This document shows, piece after piece, positions 17,113-26,238 of a stretch of DNA of 64,000 nt. Position 1 is the stretch's first letter; each line of letters begins with the position of its first letter. Source of the DNA: Saccharomonospora amisosensis (GTDB taxonomy: Bacteria; Actinomycetota; Actinomycetes; Mycobacteriales; Pseudonocardiaceae); NCBI RefSeq assembly GCF_011761185.1, contig NZ_JAAOYM010000001.1, positions 4,340,001-4,404,000 on the forward strand, given 5' to 3'. A program made the position numbers and the translations under genes. The notes under the pieces are model-generated. The model had not been told where the DNA came from and did not search any database. It saw nothing but the letters and a program-made list of their open reading frames with translations.

Positions 17113-20100
17113 CTATTCCTTCTCCGGAACCGTCCTGAGCAGGTCCCGCAACCCGTCGGCTTCCAGCAGGTCCACCGGTCGCAGGGTCCGGTCGTGGCGC
17201 ACGTAGTGGAACGCGGCGCGCACCTTGGCCAGCGGGGTCCCGGAAAGGTTCGCCCAGGCCAGCCGGTAGGCGGCGAGCTGGACCGAGAGTGCGGGCAGCC
17301 GGTCGACGTCGGGCACGGCGCCCGTCTTCCAGTCCACCACGGTCCAGCCGCCGTCGTCATCCGCGAAGACGGCATCCATCCTGCCTCGCACGGTCACGCC
17401 GTCGATGTCGGTGCAGAACGGCACCTCAACGTCATGCGGCGTGCGCGCCGCCCACACGCTGCGCTCGAACGCCTCGCGCAGCCGCGTCAGGTCCGCGTCG
17501 TCGCCGCCGACGTCCGCCGCCCCTGGGAGGTCGTCGAGTTCCAGCAGTCGTTGACTCGCGAATCGCCGCTCGAGCCAGCCGTGGAAGGCCGTGCCCCTGC
17601 GCGCGTAGATGTTGGGCGGGAACGGCAGCGGCCTGCGCAGTTTGCGGGCCAGCGCCTGCGGCTCCCCGGCGAGTTCGACCAGCTGGCTGACCGAGAGCTG
17701 ACCCGGCAGGGTGATTTCCTCCGTCCGGTCGCGGGCGCGTTCGCGCTCGGCGAGCAACACGTCGGTGTCGGCGATCCAGCCGTCCGGATCGTCGTCCTCG
17801 ATCGGCAGGTCCAGTTCCTCCAACGCTTCGAGCACCAGGTCGGCGCCCTCGCGCACGGCGTCACGGCGCCCGCCGAGCGGGTCCACCGGCCACTCGGCCG
17901 AACGAGTGGCCGTGACCAGCGGGTTCAGTTCGTCGGCTGCCGGTTGGGGTGCCCAGTGCGCGATCGTGGCAAGCGGTGGCTCGGCCTTGTCAGCCGAGAT
18001 GAGCTCGGCGAGTTCGGTGAGGAACCGCGACGGCCCCTTCGGTTTCGCGCTGCTGGAGTTCCACCAGTGTCCCGAGACGAGCAGGCACTGTTCCGATCTG
18101 GTCAGGGCCACGTAGCACAGCCTGCGCTCCTCCTCGGCGTGCCGCTCGGCGAAGCGCTCCTCGTGCTGCGCGCACGCCTCGATCACCTGCTTGCGGTCCT
18201 CGTCGCCGCGCAGTTCGAGGCGTGGCAGGTCCTGCGCGTCACCGCGCAGCGCGGCGGGCAGCTCCGACACCGTTCGCAACCACGAGGACGAGCGCCGCTT
18301 GCCGGGGAAGGTGTCGCGGACCAGCTGCGGCACGGCCACCACCTGCCATTCCAGGCCCTTCGCCGAGTGCACGGTGAGCACCTGCACCCGGTCGGGTACC
18401 ACCTCGACCTCTCCGGGGGGCAGGCCGTCCTCGGCGTACTCGGCCGTCGCCAGGTAGTCCAGGAACGAAAGCAGGGTGGCGGTCGGCGCGTTCTCCGCGT
18501 ACTCGGTGACCACGTCCGCGAAGGCGTCCAGATGTGCCCTGCCCGCGCCGCCAGGCCTCGCCAGCGCCTCCACGTCGAGCAGCATCGTGCGTTCCACGTC
18601 GGAGACCAGCTCGGGCAACGGCTGGTCGAGCCTGCGCCGCAGTGCCGCGAGCTCCTTGCCCAGCCTGCGGATACGGGCATATCCCTGCGCCGAGTAACGC
18701 GAGGGATCGCCGGGGTCGTCGACCGCGTCGATCAGTCCCGCTTGCTCCGCGCGTTCGGCGACGATCGCATCATCGGCCGCTGACAGCTCGCCCGCCCTTC
18801 GCCACAGTGCGCCGAGATCCGCCGCGGCCAGCCGCCATCTGGCACCGGTGAGCAACCGGGCCGCCGCCGTGCCCGACAGCGGTTCGGCCAGCACACGCAG
18901 CGTCGCCACCAGGTCGGCGACCTCGGGTTCGTCGAGCAGGCCGCCCAGTCCGACGACCTCGACCGGCAGGCCCCGCTCGCGCAGTGCCGCCGCGATCGGC
19001 GCCATGTCCGCACGCCTGCGCACCAGCACCGCGGCCGTGGGCGGAGTTCCGGTGGTCTCCCGCCGCGCCAACCACGCACTCGCCAGTTCGTCGGCGACCC
19101 ACTCGCGTTCGGCCCGCACGTCAGGCAGCAACGCGCAGCGAATGTCGGCGGCACCAGCGCCGTCTCTCGCGCGCAGCTCACGCACGCCGAGCCCACCCGC
19201 GCGCAGCGGCTCCGCCACCGCGTTGGCAAGGGTGAGCACCTGTGGCGGGTTTCGGAAGCTGGTGAGCATCCCGAACTCGCGGGCGGGCAGCAGTCGCTCA
19301 CCGTCGCGGCGGGGGAAGTCCGTGGTGAACCGAGGCAGGTTCGCCGCGCTCGCCCCACGCCAGCCGTAGATCGCCTGAGCGGGATCGCCGACGGCGGTGA
19401 CCGGCATCGGCACCTCGCCACCGAACAGCGACCGCAACAGCACGCGCTGCGCGTGGCCGGTGTCCTGATACTCGTCGAGCAGCACGGCCGCATAGCGTTC
19501 CCGCTCACCCGCGACCACGTCCGGCTGCTGCTCGGCGAGCCGCGCCGCCAGCGACATCTGGTCGGCGAAGTCCAGCGCGCCCTCCGCCCGCTTGCGCTGC
19601 CGGTAGCCGTCGATCAGCGGCAGCAGTTCCACTCGGAACCGTTGCGCCGCCACCAGCTCCGAAAGCGCCACCGGCAGCGCAGCCCGCTGCCCCTTCGCCC
19701 TCGGCGCGCTCTCCACAAGGCCGCAGAACCATTCCGTGTACTCGTGCAGCCGCGCGGGATCGACAAGGTGCTCGCCCAGCTCGCCGCTGAGCGCGAGCAA
19801 CTGCGCGGTGACAGATGCGGGGACCCGGTCGGTTTCAAGATCTTTGTCCCATGTGGACACAACACGGTGGGCGAGTTGCCAGGACGCGGTTTCCGACAGC
19901 ATCCTGGCTCCCGGCTGCACCGGCAGCCGCAGCCCGTGCTCGGCAAGCAGTCTGCCCGCGTATGCGTGGTAGGTGAGCACCGTCGGCTCCGTGGTCAGCA
20001 CGTCGATCCGCCGTTGCCCTGTCGGGTCGACGCGGTCGAGCAGCCCGGACCCGGCGAGCCTGCGCAACCGGGCACGCACCCGGTCCCCGAGCTGGCGGGC

Positions 20101-20340
20101 GGCCTTGCGGGTGAACGTAAGTCCGAGCACGCGCTCGGGGCTGACGAAACCGTTCGCCACCAGCCATACCACCCTCGCCGCCATCGTCTCGGTCTTCCCG
20201 GCGCCCGCGCCAGCGACGACCAGCGCGGGTTCGCAGGGCGCGGCGATGACGGCGGCCTGTTCGTCGGTGGGTGGGTTCAGGCCGAGCGCCTTCGCCAGCT
20301 CGCCGGGACTGATGAGCGGCTCCGGCTGCTGCCGCGTCAT
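17113..20340 (-). CDS. adnB: ATP-dependent helicase-nuclease subunit AdnB
   Basis: A 1075-residue UvrD-like helicase joined to a RecB-family nuclease. The Walker A GAGAGKT is at 44-50; LLDEYQDTGHAQ near 290 is Walker B, GDPAQAIYGWRGA near 317 is motif III, and LTVHSAKGLEWQVV near 650 is motif V. The nuclease motifs lie close to the C-terminus: GRMDAVF, VVDWKTG (about 1001-1007) and QLAAYRL. With AdnA it forms the actinobacterial heterodimeric motor-nuclease that resects double-strand breaks. Its ATG overlaps the AdnA stop by four bases. Length and order match Rv3201c. Confidence 0.93.
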   Translation of the reverse strand: MTRQQPEPLISPGELAKALGLNPPTDEQAAVIAAPCEPALVVAGAGAGKTETMAARVVWLVANGFVSPERVLGLTFTRKAARQLGDRVRARLRRLAGSGLLDRVDPTGQRRIDVLTTEPTVLTYHAYAGRLLAEHGLRLPVQPGARMLSETASWQLAHRVVSTWDKDLETDRVPASVTAQLLALSGELGEHLVDPARLHEYTEWFCGLVESAPRAKGQRAALPVALSELVAAQRFRVELLPLIDGYRQRKRAEGALDFADQMSLAARLAEQQPDVVAGERERYAAVLLDEYQDTGHAQRVLLRSLFGGEVPMPVTAVGDPAQAIYGWRGASAANLPRFTTDFPRRDGERLLPAREFGMLTSFRNPPQVLTLANAVAEPLRAGGLGVRELRARDGAGAADIRCALLPDVRAEREWVADELASAWLARRETTGTPPTAAVLVRRRADMAPIAAALRERGLPVEVVGLGGLLDEPEVADLVATLRVLAEPLSGTAAARLLTGARWRLAAADLGALWRRAGELSAADDAIVAERAEQAGLIDAVDDPGDPSRYSAQGYARIRRLGKELAALRRRLDQPLPELVSDVERTMLLDVEALARPGGAGRAHLDAFADVVTEYAENAPTATLLSFLDYLATAEYAEDGLPPGEVEVVPDRVQVLTVHSAKGLEWQVVAVPQLVRDTFPGKRRSSSWLRTVSELPAALRGDAQDLPRLELRGDEDRKQVIEACAQHEERFAERHAEEERRLCYVALTRSEQCLLVSGHWWNSSSAKPKGPSRFLTELAELISADKAEPPLATIAHWAPQPAADELNPLVTATRSAEWPVDPLGGRRDAVREGADLVLEALEELDLPIEDDDPDGWIADTDVLLAERERARDRTEEITLPGQLSVSQLVELAGEPQALARKLRRPLPFPPNIYARRGTAFHGWLERRFASQRLLELDDLPGAADVGGDDADLTRLREAFERSVWAARTPHDVEVPFCTDIDGVTVRGRMDAVFADDDGGWTVVDWKTGAVPDVDRLPALSVQLAAYRLAWANLSGTPLAKVRAAFHYVRHDRTLRPVDLLEADGLRDLLRTVPEKE

Positions 20341-23300
20341 GGGCCGGTCACCTGCCTACCCTCCGGGCGCAGCGGGCACGACGTGCGGCCGGGGCAGCGG
20401 TCGCAGTCGGAGTTCTCCCGCGCCGCGTAACCGGGTCCCGCCGTGGCCGCCGCGGCGGTGCGCAACACCTCGAGCCAGTGTCGAGTGGCCTTCTCGTCCA
20501 GCGGTGGCTGCCTGCGCTCGGTGGCGCCGGTGCGGTTGTGCGACTTGGCGACATACACCAGCGCGGCCCCGCCGGGCTGCTCGCCGTGTTCGGCGAACGC
20601 GCCGAGCAGCAACGCGAGCTGGTAGGCCGCGAGCTGTGGATGCTGCTCGGCCTCTGCCGTGCTGATCAGCGTCTTGCCGGTCTTGATGTCCACGATCACC
20701 GGCCTGCCTTCGCTGTCCAGCTCCAGCCGGTCGACGCGGCCGGTGAGCTTGACTTTCGGGCCGTGCTCGCCCGCCCCTGCCACGGGCAGTTCCACCGCCA
20801 TGTCCTGCTCGACACCGAGCTGGGTCAGTTCGCTCCTGCTCTGGCGCAGCCAGTCGAGGAAGTTGCCGACCATCTGCTCGACCCGGCGACGCTCCCTGCG
20901 CGAGAACCACGGGGCTCCCGCGTCGACCTTCGCCCATGCCGCGTCCAGCTCGGCGCGCAACCGTTCGGCGTCGGCGCCGGTGGCAGCGGCCTGAGCCAGT
21001 GCGTGCACGAGTGTGCCGGTCACGGCGGCGAGCTGGGCGGGGTCCGCACCGCCGTGGCGTTCCAGCAGCCAGCGCAGCGGGCAGTTCGCCAGCGTGTCCA
21101 CGGTGGAGGGTGAGACTCGCACCACCTCGCCGGGGCCGCGCAACGGGTCTGCCGTGGAGACCTCGCAGAGCCCGTACCAGTGGTCCGGGTGCGCGCCGGG
21201 CACCCCGGCCCTGGCCAGCCGGGCGAGCTGCCGGGCGGCGAGCCGCCTACGGCGCGGATCGACGCCGGAGTCACACACCGCCGCCCGCAGCTGGCCAACC
21301 AGCTCCGAAAGCACGAGCGCGCGCTCGGTCTCGGTCCTGCGCACGTCCGGCCCCGGCTCGGTATCGGTGTCGCTTTCCACCAGTTCGGCCACGAACCGGG
21401 AGGGCTGCTCGTCCTCTCCCTGCACGGCCGTGACGAGCAACGTGGTGGTGGCTCTGCTTGCCGCGACGTAGAAGAGCCTGCGTTCCTCAGCCAACAGCGG
21501 GGCCGTCGCCGAAACGCCTGCACCATCCACTCCGGACAGCAGATCGACCAGCCGCTCCACGCCGAGCAGCGAGCCGCGCAACCGAAGGTCCGGCCAACTG
21601 CCCTCCTGCGCGCCGACGACGGCCACCACCGTCCACTCCCGACCGGCCGCACCGTGCGCGGTCAGCAGCGACACCCCGGTGCCTCGCCTGGCGACCGGCG
21701 CAAGCGAGTCGCCCGCGATGTGCTGCGAACCGAGATACTCGGCGAATCCGGCGACACCCGCCTTCGGCAACCTGTCGACATACCGCGCCGCCGCGTCGAA
21801 GAGTGCCACCACGGCGTCGAGGTCACGGTCGGCCTGCGTACCCAGCGTGCCGCCACGCGCGGCCCGCTGGACGAGCTTGTCCTGCAACCCGCTGGCCTGC
21901 CACACCCTCCACAGCACGTCCTCGACGCCCGCACCGCTTTCCACCGCGTCCCTGGCCGTCGCGAACAGGCGGCCGACCCTGCGCACGGACGCTGCCTCCA
22001 CCTCGGCGAGCCCGGCGAGCACGTCGCCTTCCCGCAACGCGGTGACCAGCAGCTCGTCGCTGGAGCGCTCGCCACCGGCGGCCAGCTCCAGCCTGCGCAA
22101 CCCGCGGCGAAGCCTGCGCAACGCCAGCGGGTCGGCGCCGCCAAGTGGTGAGGCCAGCAGCATCTCGGCGGTGTCGGTGTCGAGAGCATCAGGATCGCTA
22201 GCCAGCCGCAGCAGGCTCAGCAATGGCCTCACGCCCGGCTGCCTGGCCAGTGGCAGCTCATCGGTGGCGGCGGCGATGGGCACCCCCGCTGTGCCGAGCG
22301 CCCGTTGCAGCACAGGAAACGAGCGGGCGGGCGAGCGCACCAGCACCGCCATCCGCGACCACGGCACACCGTCGACCAGATGCGCGCGACGAAGCTGGTC
22401 CGCCACCCATGCCGCCTCGGCTGCGGGGGTCGGCAGCAACCGGGTGCGCACCACCCCCTCCTGCGCCTGGTTGGGTCGCATTCCACGATGCGCGCCCGCG
22501 CCGGGCAAGTGAGAGGCGATGCCCGCGACCGCCTCGTGTACCGCTGGCGCCATCCGGTGGCAGCGGGTCAGTGTGATCGTCCGCTCGCCGCGAGGATCGG
22601 CGTCGGCGAGCAGTCGAGGGTCGGCGCCACGGAAGGAGAACACCGCCTGGTCAGGGTCACCGGCGAGCACGTAGTCGTCGGCTGAGCTGCCGAGCAGTTG
22701 CACCAGCCGGTACTGCAGCGGGTCCAGGTGTTGCGCGTCGTCGACGAGCAGGTGCCTTACACGCGCCTGCTCGCGGGCGAGCAGGCCTGGGTCGCCCTCC
22801 AACTCGACGAGCGCGCTGGCCACGAGTTCGGCCGCGTCCAGCGCGGGTGACCCCGGTTCGCCCAGCGCGTGGCCGCCCGCGCCCTGCAGCAGTGTGACCT
22901 CTTCGTACTGCCGCCAGAAGGTGCCAGCCGCGACCCATTCCTCCTTGCCCTGCTGCCGTCCGAGCTTCACCAGATCCTCGGGGCCCAGCCCCCGCTCGGC
23001 CGCTCGCAACAGCAGGTCCCGAAGTTCCTCGGCGAAGCCTGGCACGCCCAGCGCGGGCCGCAGCTTCTCCGGCCATTCCGGCGCGCCCCTTTCGAGGTCG
23101 CCCGCGAGTAACTCGCGTACGACGACGTCCTGCTCCGGCCCGGAAAGCAGGCGAGGAGCCGGAAGGTCGTTGAGCCCGGCCTGTAGGCGCAGCACGGCGA
23201 AGGCATAGGAGTGAACGGTGCGGACCACGGGCTCGCGGATGGTGCTTCCACTGTGTTCCGGGTCCGCGGTAAGCCTGCGGGTGATGTCAGCCCGCAGCGC

Positions 23301-23534
23301 GTCGGCCGCCCTGCGCGAGGAGGTCAGCACGAGCAGGCTTTCCGGGTCGGCGCCCTGCCGCACCCTGGCCACGGCCGTGGCGGCGAGCAGCGTGGTCTTG
23401 CCGGTACCGGGGCCGCCGAGCACGCGCAGGTGACCTCGCGCGGCGGCGAGCAGGCGCCTGGCGCCCTCGTCCCACTCGCGCGGCCGGGCAGGCTCGGCCG
23501 GCGAACGCACCAACCGCGCATGCAGTCCACTCAC
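20337..23534 (-). CDS. adnA: ATP-dependent helicase-nuclease subunit AdnA
   Basis: A 1065-residue partner of AdnB. The Walker A GGPGTGKT is at 40-47; LLVDDAQHLDPLQ near 262 is a divergent Walker B, and GDPDQAVFSFRGA near 296 is motif III. The nuclease module has GRVDRLEL, VIVDIKTGK and QLAAYQLALL. Four cysteines frame it in the AddB-like Fe-S pattern: Cys818 (LANCPLRW) and then Cys1044, Cys1047 and Cys1053 near the C-terminus (C-x2-C-x5-C). The protein starts at an ATG 68 bases from the divergent alkyltransferase-like gene. AdnAB acts in end resection for repair by homologous recombination or single-strand annealing. Confidence 0.93.
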   Translation of the reverse strand: MSGLHARLVRSPAEPARPREWDEGARRLLAAARGHLRVLGGPGTGKTTLLAATAVARVRQGADPESLLVLTSSRRAADALRADITRRLTADPEHSGSTIREPVVRTVHSYAFAVLRLQAGLNDLPAPRLLSGPEQDVVVRELLAGDLERGAPEWPEKLRPALGVPGFAEELRDLLLRAAERGLGPEDLVKLGRQQGKEEWVAAGTFWRQYEEVTLLQGAGGHALGEPGSPALDAAELVASALVELEGDPGLLAREQARVRHLLVDDAQHLDPLQYRLVQLLGSSADDYVLAGDPDQAVFSFRGADPRLLADADPRGERTITLTRCHRMAPAVHEAVAGIASHLPGAGAHRGMRPNQAQEGVVRTRLLPTPAAEAAWVADQLRRAHLVDGVPWSRMAVLVRSPARSFPVLQRALGTAGVPIAAATDELPLARQPGVRPLLSLLRLASDPDALDTDTAEMLLASPLGGADPLALRRLRRGLRRLELAAGGERSSDELLVTALREGDVLAGLAEVEAASVRRVGRLFATARDAVESGAGVEDVLWRVWQASGLQDKLVQRAARGGTLGTQADRDLDAVVALFDAAARYVDRLPKAGVAGFAEYLGSQHIAGDSLAPVARRGTGVSLLTAHGAAGREWTVVAVVGAQEGSWPDLRLRGSLLGVERLVDLLSGVDGAGVSATAPLLAEERRLFYVAASRATTTLLVTAVQGEDEQPSRFVAELVESDTDTEPGPDVRRTETERALVLSELVGQLRAAVCDSGVDPRRRRLAARQLARLARAGVPGAHPDHWYGLCEVSTADPLRGPGEVVRVSPSTVDTLANCPLRWLLERHGGADPAQLAAVTGTLVHALAQAAATGADAERLRAELDAAWAKVDAGAPWFSRRERRRVEQMVGNFLDWLRQSRSELTQLGVEQDMAVELPVAGAGEHGPKVKLTGRVDRLELDSEGRPVIVDIKTGKTLISTAEAEQHPQLAAYQLALLLGAFAEHGEQPGGAALVYVAKSHNRTGATERRQPPLDEKATRHWLEVLRTAAAATAGPGYAARENSDCDRCPGRTSCPLRPEGRQVTGP

Positions 23535-23602
23535 GCCCCAGATGGAATCATGCCCCGACGACGAAAGCTCGGCCCTGGCCTGGGAGTGTCCGGCAGGGGC
23601 CG

Positions 23603-23911
23603 ATGTCGGGCAGAGTGATGCGCATGGACGAGGAGCTGCACGAGCGGGTACGGGAGGTCGTCAGGACCATCCCCAGCGGCACGGTGGCGACCTACGGAGA
23701 CATCGCGGCGGCCGCGGGTGCGCGTACGCCGAGGCTGGTGGGCCGGATCCTTTCCGAGGACGGCCACGACCTGCCGTGGTATCGGGTGCTGCGGGCCGAC
23801 GGGACCCCAGCGCCGCACCTGGCGCACAGGCAACTGGAACTGCTGAGGGCCGAAGGGGTTCTTGCCGACGGTCAGCGCGTGAGCCTGGCGAGGTACCGCT
23901 GGCGGGGCTGA
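23603..23911 (+). CDS. Alkyltransferase-like protein (MGMT family without the active cysteine)
   Basis: A 102-residue protein of the O6-alkylguanine-DNA alkyltransferase C-terminal fold. VREVVRTIPSGTVATYGDIAAAAG and ARTPRLVGRILS supply the helix-turn-helix and arginine finger. Where repair-active enzymes have PCHRV, this protein reads LPWYRVLRADG, so the acceptor Cys is replaced by Trp. Such alkyltransferase-like proteins bind O6-alkylguanine and hand the lesion to nucleotide excision repair. It is divergent from adnA, as Rv3204 lies near Rv3202c. An ATG at 23624 is an alternative start. Confidence 0.85.
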   Translation: MSGRVMRMDEELHERVREVVRTIPSGTVATYGDIAAAAGARTPRLVGRILSEDGHDLPWYRVLRADGTPAPHLAHRQLELLRAEGVLADGQRVSLARYRWRG

Positions 23912-23936
23912 CGCCGTGCTCGGCCGTGGCGCCTCG

Positions 23937-24758
23937 TCAGCCTCGCCCGCGCTGGTCGCCGAGTTCGGCGACCAGCAGCTTGACCAGCGCGCCCAGCCGC
24001 TGCCGCCGCGGCTGCAGGGTGGGCACACCCAGCTCGGTGAGTGGCGCCGCGGTCACCGGACCCACGCACGCGCACACCACCCGCCCCGCCAGCGCGGAAA
24101 CGAATTCCTGGTACCGACCAGACTCCCTGGCCAGGGTGAGCAGGTTCTGCGTCGCCGGAGCGCTGGTGAAGGCAAGCGCTTCCACCTCACCCGCGAGTAC
24201 CTCGGCGATCAGCTCGTTCGCCTGTGTGAGGTCGGCGGGCCACTGCCAGCGGTAGGGCTGCAGCTCCACCACGCTCGCACCGGCCGCCCGCAGCGCGGCG
24301 GTGTGCTCGGCCAGCGGTGAGCCGTGCAGTTGCACCGCGACCCGCCTGCCCCGCAAGTCTTGCGCCAGCACGTGGTCGAACAGCTCGCCGTTGGTCTCGC
24401 TCGGCGCCGACCACCGTTCGGTCAGGCCGTGTGCCCTCACCGCCCCCTTCGCCTTGGGGCCGCGCACGAACAACTCGCAACGCCCCAGTGTGGCGAGCAA
24501 CGGCTGCGCCATGTCCCAGCCGTGTGCCGCCGAGAGCCAGCCGCGAAACCCCGCTCCCGTCGTCACGACGGCGAGGTCCACTCCTTCGGCCACGACGGCT
24601 CGGGTGGCGGACCTGAGCTGTTCGTCGTCGGGCAGCGGCACGATCCGGATGGTCGGCGCGTGCCTGACCGTGGCACCGTGCCTTCGCAGCGCTTCGATGA
24701 ACTCCTCGGCGCGCCGCTCGGCGGTGATCCCGATGGTCACGCCGGTCAGCTCACCCAT
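23937..24758 (-). CDS. Uroporphyrinogen-III synthase-like protein (stand-alone copy)
   Basis: A 273-residue HemD-like protein that should close hydroxymethylbilane into uroporphyrinogen III. The two-lobe fold is marked by GVTIGITAERRAEEF at the start, TTGAGFRGW near 83, RGPKAKGAVRAHGL near 115, VAVQLHGSPL near 152, FTSAPA near 198 and CVGPVTAAPLTELGV near 228. It is closely similar along its whole length to the first ~265 residues of the UROS-HTH fusion at 28.3-29.4 kb but lacks the DNA-binding tail. The ATG at 24758 overlaps the WYL regulator stop by eight bases; the open frame upstream is spurious. Whether it is the housekeeping HemD or a second paralogue cannot be said from this window. 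Confidence 0.82.
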   Translation of the reverse strand: MGELTGVTIGITAERRAEEFIEALRRHGATVRHAPTIRIVPLPDDEQLRSATRAVVAEGVDLAVVTTGAGFRGWLSAAHGWDMAQPLLATLGRCELFVRGPKAKGAVRAHGLTERWSAPSETNGELFDHVLAQDLRGRRVAVQLHGSPLAEHTAALRAAGASVVELQPYRWQWPADLTQANELIAEVLAGEVEALAFTSAPATQNLLTLARESGRYQEFVSALAGRVVCACVGPVTAAPLTELGVPTLQPRRQRLGALVKLLVAELGDQRGRG

Positions 24759-25752
24759 ACATCGCGCCCATCCTGGCCACCGCATCGGCCAACTCCCGCC
24801 TGAGGTCGGCGGGTTCGAGCACCTGTAGTTCCGGGCCGAACCGCAGTAGCTCGCCGAGCGCGGGCCTGCCCTGCTCTACCGGCAATTCCACGACCGACCA
24901 CCCGTCCTCGTCCGGTTCCCGCCCGGCCTCCCGCAACGCGCGGACACCCACCGAGCCCAGGAAGAACGGTACGAGGTCACGCCCGAGCGGCGACAGTCGC
25001 ACCAGGGCAATTCTGGAATACATTCTGCGTTCGAACTGCCGTGACCAGTCCCGCCAGAACTCGACGAGGTCGAAGGGCTCCGGACGGGTGAACGCACCCA
25101 GGTCGGTCAGCTCGTCGATGCGTGAGACACGGTAGACACGGTAGACACCGGAGCCGCCGTCGTAGTCACTGTCACCGTCGCTTTCTCCGCACCTGGCCAC
25201 CAGGTACCAGTTGCCCGCCTTCAACACCAGCCCCAGCGGTTCGAGGTCGCGCTCGACACCGCTGCCGTCCCAGCGCCGGTAGCTGATCCGCACCTGCCGG
25301 GAACGCCACACCGCGTCCGCGACCTCGGCCAGCCGCTCGACGTGCTCGATACCCCTGTGCCAGCCGGGGATGTCCACGTGGAACCGCTGGGTCAGCTCCG
25401 CCGCCCTGGTACGCAGCCCCGCTGGCAGTGCGGCGTGCAGCTTCAGCTGCGCGGCCGCCAGCACGGTGCCGAGACCCAGTTCGGTCGCGGCGTCAGGCAA
25501 CCCCGACAGCGCCAGTGCCCGAACCTCCTCGTCCGACATGCCGGTGAGCCGCGTGCGGTAGCCACCGAGTAACTGGTAGGCGCCCGCGCGGCCGCGCTCT
25601 GCGTACACCGGCACACCCGCGACGGAGAGCGCGTCGATGTCGCGGTAGATGGTGCGCACCGACACCTCGAGCTCGTCGGCGAGCTGCCGTGCCGTCATCC
25701 GCCCGCGGTTTTGCAGCAACAGCAGCACCGCAAGCAGCCTGCTCGCTCGCAT
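24751..25752 (-). CDS. WYL-domain transcriptional regulator (YafY/DeoR type)
   Basis: A 333-residue regulator. The N-terminal winged helix is clear (SRLLAVLLLLQNRGRMTARQLADELEVSVRTIYRDIDALS), followed by GVPVYAERGRAGAYQLLGGYRTRLTGM and a WYL domain near 140-215 (VRISYRRWDGSGVERDLEPLGLVLKAGNWYLVARC). A WCX-like C-terminal extension ends the chain. I start at ATG 25752 because it gives the standard distance to the helix-turn-helix. A perfect 16-bp inverted repeat lies 11 bases upstream, between this gene and DUF3224, and is probably its operator. It is coupled to the UROS-like gene downstream by an 8-base overlap. The ligand is unknown. Confidence 0.88.
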   Translation of the reverse strand: MRASRLLAVLLLLQNRGRMTARQLADELEVSVRTIYRDIDALSVAGVPVYAERGRAGAYQLLGGYRTRLTGMSDEEVRALALSGLPDAATELGLGTVLAAAQLKLHAALPAGLRTRAAELTQRFHVDIPGWHRGIEHVERLAEVADAVWRSRQVRISYRRWDGSGVERDLEPLGLVLKAGNWYLVARCGESDGDSDYDGGSGVYRVYRVSRIDELTDLGAFTRPEPFDLVEFWRDWSRQFERRMYSRIALVRLSPLGRDLVPFFLGSVGVRALREAGREPDEDGWSVVELPVEQGRPALGELLRFGPELQVLEPADLRRELADAVARMGAMYG

Positions 25753-25762
25753 ACCTACGATT

Positions 25763-25805
25763 GTGCCCGCGATACCTGACACAGGATGACAGGTATCGCG
25801 GGCAC
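25763..25805. promoter_or_regulatory. Perfect 16-bp palindrome between divergent WYL and DUF3224 genes
   Basis: GTGCCCGCGATACCTG (25763-25778) is exactly inverted at 25790-25805 with eleven bases between. The centre also contains TGACA-CAGGA-TGACA as a direct repeat. It fills most of the 63 bases between two divergent genes, so it is a likely operator for the WYL regulator controlling both. Confidence 0.75.
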
Positions 25806-25815
25806 CGTTGGCCAC

Positions 25816-26238
25816 ATGAGCGAGAACACCTTCAGCATGAAGACCTGGGACGAGCAGGTCGTGAGTGGAGCCGACGACGGTCCGCGATACGCCCACGCCA
25901 GAGCCACGTTCAGCTACCGCGGCCTCATCGAGGGCAGCTCCACGTGCGACTACCTGCTCTATTACGACGGCACACCGCACAACGGCGGGCAGCGAGCCCC
26001 GGGTTTCGAACGGATAGCGGGCAGTATCGAGGGCAGGGAGGGTAGTTTCGTCATCCGGCACGATGTCGCGTACGGGCCGGACGGTATCCAGGACAGGTTC
26101 GCGGTCGTTCCCGGCTCCGGCACCGGTGGGCTGGCCGGTATCGCGGGCCACGGCACGGCGGCGGGTTCGGAGGAGACGGTGGCGTACACGTTCGACTACA
26201 CCCTGGACGGGAGTAGCGGTGCTCGAACTCGACCGTGA
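25816..26238 (+). CDS. DUF3224 domain protein
   Basis: A 140-residue DUF3224 protein, an allene-oxide-cyclase-like beta-barrel family. The sequence shows regular beta strands (ARATFSYRGLIEG, STCDYLLYYDG, FERIAGSIEGREGSFVIRHDV) and the C-terminal GIAGHGTAAGS plus YTFDYTLDG seen in the family. The start at 25816 is the ATG that gives the usual length; the frame opens 30 bases earlier. It is divergent from the WYL regulator with the palindrome between, and overlaps the winged-helix gene downstream by 20 bases. No substrate is known; small-molecule binding is a family guess. Confidence 0.82.
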   Translation: MSENTFSMKTWDEQVVSGADDGPRYAHARATFSYRGLIEGSSTCDYLLYYDGTPHNGGQRAPGFERIAGSIEGREGSFVIRHDVAYGPDGIQDRFAVVPGSGTGGLAGIAGHGTAAGSEETVAYTFDYTLDGSSGARTRP

